Shown here: positions 8,628 through 17,095 of the stretch, piece after piece
Position numbering within the stretch: position 1 is the stretch's first letter
Layout: every line of letters starts with the position of its first letter
Origin: Paracoccaceae bacterium
GTDB lineage: Bacteria; Pseudomonadota; Alphaproteobacteria; Rhodobacterales; Rhodobacteraceae
Assembly: GCA_018223125.1 (NCBI GenBank)
Contig: JAAEZA010000033.1
Coordinates: forward strand, 1-42,353
Direction: 5' to 3'
Length of the DNA: 42,353 bases
Notes under the pieces: model-generated
Seen by the model: only the letters and a program-made list of their open reading frames with translations
Database searches by the model: none
What the model was told of the DNA's origin: nothing
Made by a program: the position numbers and the translations under genes

Positions 8628-9182
8628 ATGGCCGGTTCCGAAACCCATTACGTCCTGCCCAGCCCGAAATTCGACGGGGATGCGCCCCATCTGCTGATCG
8701 TGGTGTCGCCCTATTACAAGGACATTGCCGACAATCTGGTGACGGGCGCCAGGGCCGCGATCCGTGCAGCAGGGGCCACCTGTGATCTGGCCGAGGTTCC
8801 CGGCGCACTGGAAATTCCAACCGCGATCCGGCTTGCTGGCCGGTCCAACGAATTCGACGGATTTGTGGCGCTTGGCTGCGTCATCCGCGGTGAAACCACC
8901 CATTATGACACGGTTTGCAACGATTCCAGCCGCGCCATCAGCCTGCTGGGACTCGAAGGCTATTGCATCGGTAACGGCATCCTGACAGTTGAGAACCGCA
9001 CACAGGCCGAAGTCCGCGCTGACAGTGAAGGCCAGAACAAAGGCGGCGGCGCAGCCGAGGCCGCTCTGCATCTGATCGCCCTGTCGCGGCGCTTTTTGAA
9101 CAAAACCAAAGGTATCGGGTTCAAACCCGCGTCCGAGAACATCTTGATGGCGGGCGAAAACAAGGACACAAAAACAGCATGA
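8628..9182 (+). CDS. ribH: 6,7-dimethyl-8-ribityllumazine synthase
   Basis: Lumazine synthase condenses the RibD product with 3,4-dihydroxy-2-butanone 4-phosphate, directly before RibE in the pathway. Visible motifs are LLIVVSPYYKDIADNL, EVPGALEIPTAI, CVIRGETTHYDTVCNDSS (with the catalytic His) and GNGILTVENRTQAEVRA. The 184 residues include a slightly extended C-terminal tail. Its TGA overlaps the nusB ATG (ATGA at 9179-9182), implying translational coupling, which is the standard ribH-nusB arrangement. Confidence 0.97.
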   Translation: MAGSETHYVLPSPKFDGDAPHLLIVVSPYYKDIADNLVTGARAAIRAAGATCDLAEVPGALEIPTAIRLAGRSNEFDGFVALGCVIRGETTHYDTVCNDSSRAISLLGLEGYCIGNGILTVENRTQAEVRADSEGQNKGGGAAEAALHLIALSRRFLNKTKGIGFKPASENILMAGENKDTKTA

Positions 9183-9640
9183 AACCCGCTGACAAACGAC
9201 AAATAAAATCCGCCACCCGGATGTATCTGGTGCAGGCCCTGTTCCAGATGGAAGCTTCTGATACGGACGCGGAAACCGTACGCGAGGAATTTCTGAACCA
9301 CCGCTTTGGTGCGCAAGAAGAAGAACACGAGTGGCTGGAGGGCAACGCCAGCTTTTTTGAACGCCTGCTGCTGGCGGCTGTCAGCAATCAGGCCAAGATC
9401 GACCAGCACACCGATCAGGCTCTGGTAGAGAAATGGCCATTGAAACGGATTGACCCGACCTTACGGGCGCTGTTCCGCGCTGCGGGTGCCGAACTCGTCA
9501 GCGAAGCGACCCCTCCCAAAGTGGTGATTTCGGAATATGTAGACGTGACCAAAGCCTTCTTCCCCGAGGGACGCGAATCCAAATTCGTAAATGCGGTGCT
9601 TGACCACATGGCCCGCGCCTTTCAGCCCGACAAATTCTGA
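9179..9640 (+). CDS. nusB: Transcription antitermination protein NusB
   Basis: NusB binds boxA RNA with NusE (S10) to promote antitermination of rRNA transcription. The 153-residue all-helical protein begins with ATRMYLVQALFQME and ends with a conserved segment including SEYVDVTKAFF and SKFVNAVLDHMAR. It is the last gene of the riboflavin operon and overlaps ribH by 4 bases. Confidence 0.96.
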   Translation: MKPADKRQIKSATRMYLVQALFQMEASDTDAETVREEFLNHRFGAQEEEHEWLEGNASFFERLLLAAVSNQAKIDQHTDQALVEKWPLKRIDPTLRALFRAAGAELVSEATPPKVVISEYVDVTKAFFPEGRESKFVNAVLDHMARAFQPDKF

Positions 9641-9670
9641 CGCGGGTCCAAATCCGGCAAAAACGGCAGT

Positions 9671-9684
9671 TCCCTGTCGGGAAC
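9671..9684 (+). terminator. Short hairpin after nusB
   Basis: TTCCC-TGTC-GGGAA forms a 5-bp stem 30 bases after nusB. There is no T tract directly after it, so it is a weak candidate for the end of the riboflavin operon. The MFS gene starts 61 bases further on and could be read through. Confidence 0.3.
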
Positions 9685-9744
9685 ACAACAGGTTTTGCGA
9701 CAGGGACAGGCCAAGCTGCAGGGAAACGAGGTTAAAAACTTCTT

Positions 9745-10959
9745 ATGCGTTTGCTGATTTCCTTTGCGGCCCTGTTCCTGTCGATTACATTCCTCCAGCT
9801 ATCCTCCGGCGCGATTGGCCCGCTTGATGCCTTGTCAGGACACAAGCTCGGATTTTCCAACAACGAAATCGGTATTCTGGGGTCCGCGCATTTTCTGGGT
9901 TTTTTCGTCGGCTGCTGGTGGTCACCCCGTTTGATGGGATCGGTTGGCCATACCCGCGCCTTTGCAGCTTTCGCCGCCTTCGGAGCCATCGGGGCGATCG
10001 CCCACCCCCTGATGCCGGATCCGACGGCCTGGGCCATCATGCGGATCATGACCGGCCTTTGTGTTGCAGGCTGCTACACCGTGATCGAGGCCTGGATGCA
10101 GGCCAAGCTGACCAACCAGACGCGGGGCCGCGTCATGGGCACGTACCGTGTTGTGGACATCGGCGCGTCTTCGCTGGCGCAATTGATGATCGGGGTGCTG
10201 GAACCTGCATCCTATGTATCTTACAACCTGTTGGCGATCCTGTGTTGTGCCTGCCTGTTTCCGCTGACCCTGTCCCGGATCGAACAGCCAAAAGTCCCCG
10301 CTGCCCCCCGTCTGCACCCGATCCGCACGGCCGTCCTGTCCCCGCTTGGCGCGGCAGGCGTCATGGTAGCGGGCACGACGTCCGCCGCCTTCCGGATGGT
10401 ATCGCCGATTTACGGGCAGGAAATCGGGCTGACCGCGCAACAGATCGGTTCGTTTCTGGCAACCGTACTGATCGGCGGGGCGGTGGCGCAGTTTCCGGCG
10501 GGCTATCTGGCGGACAAGTTTGACCGGCGGCATGTTCTGATCGGCCTTTCGGTGGCCTCTGTTATTGTCTGCGTGGGCTTCTCTTTCATCAGGCCCGAGT
10601 CCATCGGCTCTGTCTACGTTATGGCCGCCCTGTTCGGCATCATGACCTTTCCGATTTTCTCGGTTTCGGCGGCCCATGCCAATGATTTTGCCAAGCCCGA
10701 GAACATCGTAGAGGTCAACGCCTCCCTAATGTTCATCTATGCAGTCGGTGCCATTCTCAGCCCTGTGGTCGCAACCGCGCTGATTACAGGCTTCGGCCCT
10801 TCGGCCCTGTTCCTGTTCATTTCCGGTGCCCATGTCTTTCTGGTCGTCTTCGGTCTGGCGCGGATGTACGCCCGTCCAACCAGCGACACCAGAACACGTT
10901 ACAAATATGTGCCGCGTACATCCTATATCGTCGGGCGTCTGTTACGCAGGAAACGATAA
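9745..10959 (+). CDS. MFS family transporter
   Basis: A 404-residue integral membrane protein with about twelve hydrophobic segments in two halves, as in the major facilitator superfamily (YcaD-like or UMF-type sugar/drug carriers). The loop sequence AGYLADKFDRRHVLIGL at about residues 252-268 is the characteristic loop between the second and third helices of the C-terminal half. The N-terminal half has FVGCWWSPRLMGSVGHTR in the same position. The tail is short and basic (GRLLRRKR). The substrate cannot be read from sequence. It follows nusB on the same strand with a 104-base gap, and its proximity to riboflavin genes is not enough to propose flavin transport. Confidence 0.85.
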   Translation: MRLLISFAALFLSITFLQLSSGAIGPLDALSGHKLGFSNNEIGILGSAHFLGFFVGCWWSPRLMGSVGHTRAFAAFAAFGAIGAIAHPLMPDPTAWAIMRIMTGLCVAGCYTVIEAWMQAKLTNQTRGRVMGTYRVVDIGASSLAQLMIGVLEPASYVSYNLLAILCCACLFPLTLSRIEQPKVPAAPRLHPIRTAVLSPLGAAGVMVAGTTSAAFRMVSPIYGQEIGLTAQQIGSFLATVLIGGAVAQFPAGYLADKFDRRHVLIGLSVASVIVCVGFSFIRPESIGSVYVMAALFGIMTFPIFSVSAAHANDFAKPENIVEVNASLMFIYAVGAILSPVVATALITGFGPSALFLFISGAHVFLVVFGLARMYARPTSDTRTRYKYVPRTSYIVGRLLRRKR

Positions 10960-10979
10960 CCCGAACAAACCGACGTAAC

Positions 10980-11038
10980 GTAGGGCAGGATTCGAACATT
11001 CTGGTCAATCCGTTTGACCAATCGGGCCACATCCCTAC
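10980..11038 (-). pseudogene. Degenerate tRNA-like element lacking an anticodon arm
   Basis: Read on the minus strand, the element begins GTAGGG and ends CCCTAC, forming a 6-bp acceptor-like stem. It contains a D-arm-like segment (TGTGGCCCGATTGGTCAAA) and an intact T-loop-like GTTCGAATCC. In between there is only a TGGTCAA/TTGACCA hairpin and no anticodon arm, and the total length is 59 bases. No CCA follows. It is best read as a decayed tRNA gene. A structural tRNA-like RNA or a processing/terminator signal is possible. The TGGTCAA hairpin may also act as a terminator after the MFS gene. Confidence 0.5.
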
Positions 11039-11082
11039 TTGAGCCTATCGCAACCTTGACCTTATTCTAACGGAAATTTCCG
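11039..11082 (+). promoter_or_regulatory. Candidate lldD promoter with a CGGAAATTTCCG palindrome
   Basis: TTGAGC at 11039-11044 and TATTCT at 11063-11068, 18 bases apart, resemble a sigma-70 promoter. A perfect 12-base palindrome CGGAAATTTCCG (11071-11082) lies just after the -10 and 14 bases before the lldD ATG, where a repressor would block transcription. The ribosome binding site AGAAAGG is at 11084-11090. Confidence 0.45.
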
Positions 11083-11096
11083 AAGAAAGGTCAGTC

Positions 11097-12260
11097 ATGG
11101 CACCCATTACCAACATTTATGATTTGAAAGCCCTGCACAAGCAGTGCACGCCGCGCATGTTCTATGACTATGCGGAAAGCGGCAGCTGGAGCGAGCAGAC
11201 CTTTCGGGACAATGTTGACGACTTCTCGCGCCTGCGCCTGCGCCAGAAAGTGGCGGTCGACATGACGAACCGCAGCACGCGGATGTCCATGGTGGGTCAG
11301 GACTATGCCATGCCGGTCGCGCTGGCCCCGATTGGTATGCTTGGCATGCAACACCCTGACGGAGAAATCCATGCCGCGCAGGCAGCAGAAGAGTTCGGTG
11401 TTCCCTTTACCCTGTCCACCATGTCGATCTGTTCCATCGAAGATGTGGCCGAGAAAACAACAAAACCCTTCTGGTTCCAGCTTTACGTGATGCGGGACCG
11501 GGATTTCATCAACCGCCTGATCGACCGCGCCAAGGCGGCAAAATGCTCGGCGCTGGTACTCACCTATGACCTGCAAATTCTCGGGCAGCGGCACAAGGAC
11601 ATCAAGAACGGGCTCTCTGCCCCGCCCCGTCTGACCCTGCCCAACATCCTGAACATCGCGACGAAACCGCGCTGGGCCTATAACATGCTCAACACCAAGC
11701 GACGCAGCTTCCGCAACATCATCGGCCATGTGCAAGGCGTGGACGATATGTCAAACCTGTCGGCATGGACAGCAGAACAGTTTGACCCGACGCTGGACTG
11801 GAACGATGTGGCCTGGATCAAGGAACGCTGGGGCGGCCCGCTGATCCTGAAAGGCATCCTTGATGTGGATGACGCCAGAAAAGCGGTAGAAGTCGGTGCC
11901 GATGCGCTGATCGTATCCAACCACGGCGGGCGGCAACTGGACGGGGCGATGTCCTCTATCCGGATGCTGCCGGATATTGTTGACGCTGTAGGAGATCAGA
12001 TCGAGGTGCATATGGACGGGGGCATCCGCTCCGGTCAGGACGTGCTGAAGGCAATTTCGCTGGGGGCCAAGGGCACGATGATCGGCCGGTCTTTCGTACA
12101 CGGGCTCGGCGCGATGGGGCGCGCAGGTGTGAAAACCGCGCTGGAGGTGATCCACAAGGAACTGGACACGACAATGGCGCTTTGTGGCGAGCGGGACCTG
12201 AACAATATGGGGCGGGACAACCTTCTCATCCCAAAAGATTTCCGCGGCGAGTGGGAATAG
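11097..12260 (+). CDS. lldD: FMN-dependent L-lactate dehydrogenase / alpha-hydroxy-acid dehydrogenase
   Basis: A 387-residue member of the FMN-dependent alpha-hydroxy-acid dehydrogenase family. These enzymes oxidise L-lactate (or related hydroxy acids) to pyruvate and pass electrons to the quinone pool. Motifs include the N-terminal YDLKALHKQCTPRMFYDYAESGSW, a flavin segment around VALAPIGMLGM, LKGILDVDDARKAVEVGAD and the active-site SNHGGRQLDGA with the catalytic His. MDGGIRSGQDVLKA and GRSFVHGLGAMG bind FMN phosphate. A Tyr (LTYDLQILGQRHKDIKNG) replaces the usual Val at one position of the LTVD motif. It is a single gene with its own promoter and strong terminator. Confidence 0.92.
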   Translation: MAPITNIYDLKALHKQCTPRMFYDYAESGSWSEQTFRDNVDDFSRLRLRQKVAVDMTNRSTRMSMVGQDYAMPVALAPIGMLGMQHPDGEIHAAQAAEEFGVPFTLSTMSICSIEDVAEKTTKPFWFQLYVMRDRDFINRLIDRAKAAKCSALVLTYDLQILGQRHKDIKNGLSAPPRLTLPNILNIATKPRWAYNMLNTKRRSFRNIIGHVQGVDDMSNLSAWTAEQFDPTLDWNDVAWIKERWGGPLILKGILDVDDARKAVEVGADALIVSNHGGRQLDGAMSSIRMLPDIVDAVGDQIEVHMDGGIRSGQDVLKAISLGAKGTMIGRSFVHGLGAMGRAGVKTALEVIHKELDTTMALCGERDLNNMGRDNLLIPKDFRGEWE

Positions 12261-12285
12261 GCGCAACCCAACCGGCATTCCGCAG

Positions 12286-12319
12286 AACCACCCGCCAGCA
12301 CGGCAGCGGGTGGTTTTTT
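12286..12319 (+). terminator. Intrinsic terminator of lldD
   Basis: AACCACCCGC and GCGGGTGGTT form a perfect 10-bp stem with a 10-base loop, followed by a run of T. It lies 25 bases after the lldD stop. Confidence 0.9.
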
Positions 12320-12419
12320 GTCTCTGTGAAAAAACAAGAATTTTACCCCGACAGAAAACGGGCGGCCTTTAACCCGCTGCACTGCATGATTGCGCCCTAT
12401 TCCTTATGACCCTGCAAAT

Positions 12420-12473
12420 ATGAAGCTTCATACAAGACGCATCATATATGAAGCTTCATTTAAGAAGCTTCAT
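12420..12473. promoter_or_regulatory. Cluster of three AAGCTT-centred palindromes
   Basis: Two perfect 12-base palindromes ATGAAGCTTCAT occur at 12420-12431 and 12448-12459. A third, one mismatch away (AGAAGCTTCAT), lies at 12463-12473. Centre spacings are 28 and about 14-15 bases. The surroundings are AT-rich relative to the genome. The pattern looks like a multi-site operator for a dimeric regulator (MarR or TetR size). lldD is already terminated upstream, so the target would be rplY or an unannotated transcript between 12480 and 12757. Confidence 0.6.
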
Positions 12474-12757
12474 ATACGCAGTATGTTAATTCAATTCGTC
12501 TATAGGTTTCAGCAGGTTGATTAACGCACCCCCTCTGGCAAACGCCCCGCTCGCAACAGGCTTTTTGTTGCAGGATCTGACGCATAAAGGCAAAAAAGCC
12601 CCGGCCGGGCCTTCACTGCACAGGCCATCCGGCATGTCCTGTTTCACGACGGTCCAGATTCAGTCTTGCCTTTTCGCCTTTTCCCCCCTAATGGAGCGGC
12701 TTCACGCGGCACTTACACCCTTGGAGGATTGCCGCCTTTACATATTGGAGAATTATC
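12474..12757 (+). other. Long untranslated leader region before rplY
   Basis: These 284 bases hold no convincing gene. Visible elements are a GCAACA/TGTTGC hairpin at 12553-12571 with a T-rich loop, a GC-rich imperfect hairpin around 12598-12612, and a TTGGAG near 12745 that serves rplY as ribosome binding site. The open frames here overlap rplY in other phases and lack coding character. A small RNA or an autoregulatory leader of ribosomal protein L25 would fit. Confidence 0.4.
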
Positions 12758-13399
12758 ATGGCCGAGATGCCAAACATCATCGCCACACCACGTACGGGGA
12801 CCGGCAAGGGGGCCGCCCGTCAAGCCCGTCGCGACGGACTTGTTCCTGGTGTTGTCTACGGCGGCGGCGAAGAGCCGATCGCAATCAACGTGAAATTCAA
12901 CGAACTGCTGAAGCAGCTGAAAGCCGGCCGCTTCCTTTCCACACTTTTCAACCTCAAGGTTGAAGGTCAGGAAGACGTTCGTGTGATCTGCCGTAACGTA
13001 CAGCGCGATGTTGTCAAAGACCTGCCCGTTCACCTTGACCTGATGCGCCTGCGCCGCACATCCCGCGTGAACCTGTTTGTTCCTGTAACCTTCATCAACG
13101 AAGACACCTCCGTTGGCCTGAAGCGTGGCGGCGTTCTGACAGTTGTGCGTAACGAGATCGAACTGAAAGTAACAGCGGGCAACATCCCTGACGCAATCGA
13201 AATCGATCTGGCGGATCTGGATGTAGGCGACATCGTTCACATTTCCGACGTCACCCTGCCGGAAGGTTCGCGCCCGATGATCACCGACCGTGACTTCGTG
13301 ATCGCGAACATCTCTGCACCGTCCAGCCTGAAAGCATCCGACGACGATGCGGAAGACGATGCAGATGCAGCACCGGCAGAAGACGCCGCAGAAGAATAA
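12758..13399 (+). CDS. rplY: 50S ribosomal protein L25 (general stress protein Ctc type)
   Basis: L25 binds 5S rRNA in the large subunit. This is the long 213-residue form. An N-terminal L25 domain includes [26 protein letters not shown] second beta domain ([18 protein letters not shown]) follows, and the C-terminal tail is acidic and alanine-rich (about residues 195-213). A TTGGAG ribosome binding site precedes the ATG. It is followed by a strong terminator and then pth, the usual rplY-pth neighbourhood. Confidence 0.96.
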   Translation: MAEMPNIIATPRTGTGKGAARQARRDGLVPGVVYGGGEEPIAINVKFNELLKQLKAGRFLSTLFNLKVEGQEDVRVICRNVQRDVVKDLPVHLDLMRLRRTSRVNLFVPVTFINEDTSVGLKRGGVLTVVRNEIELKVTAGNIPDAIEIDLADLDVGDIVHISDVTLPEGSRPMITDRDFVIANISAPSSLKASDDDAEDDADAAPAEDAAEE

Positions 13400-13420
13400 G
13401 CCTCAGGGCAATTTCTCTTT

Positions 13421-13455
13421 AACCCCGCGTGTTCGGTCGAACGCGCGGGGTTTTT
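13421..13455 (+). terminator. Intrinsic terminator of rplY
   Basis: AACCCCGCG and CGCGGGGTT pair perfectly over 9 bp around a 14-base loop and run into TTTTTC. It lies 22 bases after the rplY stop. Confidence 0.9.
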
Positions 13456-13530
13456 CTTTGCGCTTTTGGCATCCGGCGTGGATAGCCGTTATAAAGCCAG
13501 CGAATCGACGTCGCACCAAAGGACACCCGC

Positions 13531-14220
13531 ATGCAAATTTTTGTCGGCCTTGGAAATCCCGGCCCGAAATACGCCAACAACCGGCACAACATCGGTTTCA
13601 TGGCGCTGGACCGGATTGCGGCGGATCACGGTTTTGCCCCGTGGCGCAGCAAGTTTCAGGGCAAACTATCCGAAGGGCGTTTGGGCAGCGAAAAGGTGAT
13701 CCTGCTCAAACCCGAAACCTTCATGAACCTGTCGGGCCAGTCCGTGGGCGAGGCGTTGCGCTTTTACAAAGCCTCCGTGGAAGACCTGACCGTTTTTCAC
13801 GACGAACTGGATCTTGCGCCCGGCAAATGCCGTGTGAAACAGGGCGGTGGTCATGCGGGCCACAACGGATTGCGCTCCGTCCACCAACACGTCGGCGAAG
13901 CCTATGCGCGGGTGCGTATCGGTATCGGCCATCCGGGCCGCAAAGAAGCCGTCGCCGGTTACGTGCTCCATGATTTCCCCAAATCGGATGAAGACTGGAT
14001 CGACAATCTGCTGCGCGGAATGTCTGACGGTGCGCCTGATCTGGCAGCCGGGGACAAAGGCCGCTTCATGAACGCTGTTGCCCTGCGCGTGGCCCCGCCA
14101 CGATCATCAACCACCGCGCCAAAGCCTGACAAAGCCACAGCCAAACCGAAAGAACCGGAAGCAGCACCGGCAGAAGACACCCGCAGCCCGCTACAAAAGC
14201 TGAAAGACAAATTTTCCTGA
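13531..14220 (+). CDS. pth: Peptidyl-tRNA hydrolase
   Basis: Pth recycles tRNA by cleaving peptidyl-tRNA released from stalled ribosomes. The N-terminus [20 protein letters not shown] carries the family signature with catalytic His19. [24 protein letters not shown] and the [12 protein letters not shown] loop follow. At 229 residues it is longer than the usual 190 because of a Pro/Ala/Lys-rich tail (from about residue 188), which is typical of Rhodobacterales homologues. The next gene starts 8 bases later and is probably cotranscribed. Confidence 0.96.
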   Translation: MQIFVGLGNPGPKYANNRHNIGFMALDRIAADHGFAPWRSKFQGKLSEGRLGSEKVILLKPETFMNLSGQSVGEALRFYKASVEDLTVFHDELDLAPGKCRVKQGGGHAGHNGLRSVHQHVGEAYARVRIGIGHPGRKEAVAGYVLHDFPKSDEDWIDNLLRGMSDGAPDLAAGDKGRFMNAVALRVAPPRSSTTAPKPDKATAKPKEPEAAPAEDTRSPLQKLKDKFS

Positions 14221-14228
14221 GATACATC

Positions 14229-15437
14229 ATGCCAGACTACGCCCGATATGCCGACACCGCCCGAATTCTCGGCCGCCTGCTGCTAAGGGGCGATGTTCAT
14301 GGTATCCGGCGCGTCGCCCGCACCGGAAGTCTGTTTGCCCCGAAAAACATCGTGGCAAACTTTGGCAATATGCAGGCGCTGTTCTTTCATCAGGACGCGC
14401 AGATAACGCCCCGCACGCCAAGCCCCCTGCCCGAGGCCCCGCGCCCCATTGCACAGGAATTCACCCACAAGGGACGTAGTTTCGATCTGGACACATGGCA
14501 GCGGGAACGCAACATCACGGCGATGGTCGTTCTGAAAGACGGAACTGTTGTCCATGAGAAATATTTAAACGGCACAACCGCGCAGGACCGGCGGATTTCG
14601 TGGTCCATGTGCAAAAGCGTCCTCTCCGCCACTTTCGGTGTGATGGTAGATCGCGGCATGATGCCCGATCTCGACACGAAAATCGGTTCGCTGGTTCCGG
14701 ACCTTCAAAACTCCGCCTATGCGCAGGCCAGCATTCGCAACGTGTTGAACATGGCCAGCGGTGTCGCCTTTAACGAGGATTACCTCGACTATCATTCGGA
14801 CATTAACCGCATGGGGCGTCTGTTGGCAGTCGGCGGGTCTATGGATGCTTTTGCCGCCGGTCTGACCCAACAGCAATATGCGCCCGGCACCTACAACAAT
14901 TACGTGTCCATCGACACCCATGTGATCGGAATGGTGATGCGGGCCGTTTCCGGAAAAGGCACAAACTTACTTGTGTCCGAACTGCTGCTCCGGCCGATGG
15001 GTCTGGAACAAACGCCCTACTTCCTGACCGACAGTCTGGGAGAGCCCTTCGTGCTGGGCGGGCTGAACATGACCACACGGGATTACGCGCGGTTCGGCCA
15101 GTTGTTCGCACAGGGCGGCCAGCTCAACGGCAGGCAAATCCTGTCCCCCGACTGGGTCAAAGCCTCCACCGCACAATCCGCACCGCCCCCAACGCCCGAA
15201 ACCGCCGCCACCCCGCAAGGCGCGCAAGGATATGGTTTTCAGTGGTGGCGCCCCGCACAGGCAGCCGACGGTGAATTTTATGCTATCGGCATCTATGGCC
15301 AGTATATTTTCGTTGATACAGCCCGTCAGGTGGTGATCGCTGTGAACGCCGCAGACACCAATTTCCGCGAAGGCGACGGCGCTGTGACACAAAGCAATAT
15401 GGCTGTTTTTCGCCAGATCGCCACCTCTTTAGAATAA
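14229..15437 (+). CDS. Serine hydrolase of the beta-lactamase (class C / EstB) fold
   Basis: A 402-residue beta-lactamase-like serine hydrolase. The catalytic SxxK is S126-M-C-K129 in SWSMCKSVLSATFG, and a Tyr-containing motif YNNYVSIDTHVIG (residues 223 on) is in the position of the YxN/YxS general base. No signal peptide is evident, so it is probably cytoplasmic. Family members include esterases, D-aminopeptidases and 6-aminohexanoate-dimer hydrolases. True beta-lactamase activity is not indicated. It follows pth at 8 bases. The substrate is unknown. Confidence 0.85.
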   Translation: MPDYARYADTARILGRLLLRGDVHGIRRVARTGSLFAPKNIVANFGNMQALFFHQDAQITPRTPSPLPEAPRPIAQEFTHKGRSFDLDTWQRERNITAMVVLKDGTVVHEKYLNGTTAQDRRISWSMCKSVLSATFGVMVDRGMMPDLDTKIGSLVPDLQNSAYAQASIRNVLNMASGVAFNEDYLDYHSDINRMGRLLAVGGSMDAFAAGLTQQQYAPGTYNNYVSIDTHVIGMVMRAVSGKGTNLLVSELLLRPMGLEQTPYFLTDSLGEPFVLGGLNMTTRDYARFGQLFAQGGQLNGRQILSPDWVKASTAQSAPPPTPETAATPQGAQGYGFQWWRPAQAADGEFYAIGIYGQYIFVDTARQVVIAVNAADTNFREGDGAVTQSNMAVFRQIATSLE

Positions 15438-15446
15438 TTCTAAATC

Positions 15447-15477
15447 TTGACAGTGCGCCGATGGAAGCGCATATCTA
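15447..15477 (+). promoter_or_regulatory. Candidate sigma-70 promoter of nfu
   Basis: A consensus TTGACA (15447-15452) is followed after 17-19 bases by CATATC/TATCTA (15470-15477). It sits 28 bases before the nfu ATG, with AAAGGATG serving as ribosome binding site. Confidence 0.55.
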
Positions 15478-15505
15478 GGGCAACCTTCCAAAAGGATGTA
15501 AAAAC

Positions 15506-16066
15506 ATGTTTATCCAGACCGAAAGCACCCCGAATCCGGCCACGTTGAAATTCCTGCCCGGTCAGGCGGTTCTCTCCACCGGCACAGCCGATTTCCCGAC
15601 AGAAGAAGCGGCACAAGCCTCGCCTCTGGCGCAGCGCATTTTTGGTGTGCAAGGCGTGACCGGCGTATTCTTCGGCCCCGATTTCGTCACCGTAACCAAA
15701 AACGAACAGACCGAGTGGAACCACATCAAACCCGCCATTCTCGGGGTAATTATGGAACACTACCAGTCCGGCCAGCCCGTCATGGGCGCGGATGCGGAAA
15801 ACACCGGTCACAAGGAACACACCGGTGAAGACGGCGAGATCGTGCAACAGATCAAGGATCTGCTGGACACCCGCGTGCGTCCGGCTGTGGCACAGGATGG
15901 CGGCGACATTACCTTCCACGGCTTTGATCGCGGTATCGTTTACCTGCACATGCAAGGCGCCTGCGCAGGCTGCCCGTCGTCGACCATCACCCTGAAAATG
16001 GGCATCGAGAACCTGTTGCGCCACTATATCCCCGAAGTGACCGAGGTACGCCCCGTTGCCGCCTGA
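15506..16066 (+). CDS. NifU-family Fe-S scaffold/carrier protein (Nfu)
   Basis: A 186-residue protein with an N-terminal Nfu domain (MFIQTESTPNPATLKFLPG) and a C-terminal NifU domain carrying the CxxC cluster ligand (GACAGCPSSTITLKMGIE). Such proteins assemble or deliver 4Fe-4S clusters to target enzymes in the cytoplasm. It has its own promoter. Its stop overlaps the TTG start of tsaB by 11 bases, so nfu-tsaB-rimI likely form one transcript. Confidence 0.93.
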   Translation: MFIQTESTPNPATLKFLPGQAVLSTGTADFPTEEAAQASPLAQRIFGVQGVTGVFFGPDFVTVTKNEQTEWNHIKPAILGVIMEHYQSGQPVMGADAENTGHKEHTGEDGEIVQQIKDLLDTRVRPAVAQDGGDITFHGFDRGIVYLHMQGACAGCPSSTITLKMGIENLLRHYIPEVTEVRPVAA

Positions 16067-16688
16067 ACCGCTTACTCTGGCCTTTGATACAGCAGCCGCG
16101 CATTGCGCGGCTGTCCTGTTTCAAGGGCCGAACATGCTTTGCAGCCGTGTCGATGTGATGTCCAAAGGTCAGGCAGAGCATTTGCTGCCCATGCTCGAAG
16201 ACCTGCTGAAGTCTGCGGGCTTTAACTGGGCGGATCTGGACACGCTTGGTGTCGGCATCGGACCGGGCAATTTTACCGGCATCCGGATCTCTGTCGCAGC
16301 GGCGCGCGGTCTGTCGCTGTCGTTGAACCGGCCCTGCATCGGTATCTCGCGGCTCGACGCTATTGCCTATGGCAGTGCAGGACCGCAGTCGGTTGTCGTC
16401 GATGCCCGCCAGAACCGCGTTTACCATCAACATTTCGACAACGGCGTCTCTCTCTCGGAAGTCGAGCTTGCCGGGATTGACACCCTGCCCCGCGATCAGG
16501 CGTTTCTCTCTGATGGCCCGCTGGAGCTGTCAGACCTTACACAGATCAGTGCTGAAGATATGATCCGCAATACAGGTGCGCTCGTGCAGTTGCGCCGCAG
16601 TACAGAGCAGCCCCGCCCTGCCCCGCTCTATGTGCGTGCACCGGATGCGGCGCTGCCCTCCGAACAACCGCCGCGCATTCTGCCGTGA
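16056..16688 (+). CDS. tsaB: tRNA threonylcarbamoyladenosine biosynthesis protein TsaB
   Basis: TsaB is the scaffold partner of TsaD in making t6A37 on ANN-decoding tRNAs. The ASKHA-fold features LAFDTAAAHCAAVLF and VGIGPGNFTGIRISVAAARGL are clear, and the length of 210 residues is typical. The start is probably TTG at 16056 (MPPEPLTLAFDT), overlapping the nfu stop. No ATG or GTG gives the conserved N-terminus. Its TGA overlaps the GTG of rimI. Confidence 0.92.
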   Translation: MPPEPLTLAFDTAAAHCAAVLFQGPNMLCSRVDVMSKGQAEHLLPMLEDLLKSAGFNWADLDTLGVGIGPGNFTGIRISVAAARGLSLSLNRPCIGISRLDAIAYGSAGPQSVVVDARQNRVYHQHFDNGVSLSEVELAGIDTLPRDQAFLSDGPLELSDLTQISAEDMIRNTGALVQLRRSTEQPRPAPLYVRAPDAALPSEQPPRILP

Positions 16689-17095
16689 CGCCAGAGCAAA
16701 TGGCAGACATCCACGCGGCCTGTTTCACACAGCCCCGCCCCTGGTCCGCAGCAGAGTTCGCAGACCTCTGCGCCTCTCCTTTGTGTCAGGTCAGCACCCT
16801 TGAAGGCGGTTTTGCCATAACCCGCCGCGCAGGACCCGAGGCCGAACTGCTGACCATTGCAGTTCACCCTGACGCCCGACGTCAGGGCAAGGCCCGCGCG
16901 CTTCTGACAGAAAGCCTGACAGAACTGCAATCCAGCGGTTGCGAGGAAATCTTTCTGGAAGTGGTCGCAGACAACCATCCCGCAATTGCCCTGTACAAAG
17001 CCGCAGGCTTTACCGAACTGTCCTACCGGAAAGATTACTACAACGGTGTGAACGGCAGCAAATCCGCCGCTCTGGTTATGCGCAAAATCCTTTAG
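16685..17095 (+). CDS. rimI: Ribosomal protein S18-alanine N-acetyltransferase-like GNAT protein
   Basis: A 136-residue GNAT acetyltransferase with acetyl-CoA motif A ([20 protein letters not shown]) and a C-terminal segment [20 protein letters not shown]. Location directly after tsaB, with a GTGA overlap, is the conserved tsaB-rimI arrangement and supports the RimI assignment over other GNAT enzymes. It converges with the SDR pseudogene, the two stops overlapping by 4 bases. Confidence 0.88.
   Translation: MTPEQMADIHAACFTQPRPWSAAEFADLCASPLCQVSTLEGGFAITRRAGPEAELLTIAVHPDARRQGKARALLTESLTELQSSGCEEIFLEVVADNHPAIALYKAAGFTELSYRKDYYNGVNGSKSAALVMRKIL

Noticed and set aside
10980-11038. Functional tRNA gene
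   Set aside because: It is 59 bases with no anticodon arm and no CCA. It can be at most a relic or a tRNA-like RNA.
12517-12757. Protein gene between lldD and rplY
   Set aside because: The only open frame continues out of phase into rplY and shows no conserved composition. The region is treated as an untranslated leader.
14229-15437. Antibiotic-resistance beta-lactamase
   Set aside because: It has SxxK but lacks a signal peptide and a clear class C YxN/KTG set. General serine hydrolase or esterase is the safer call.
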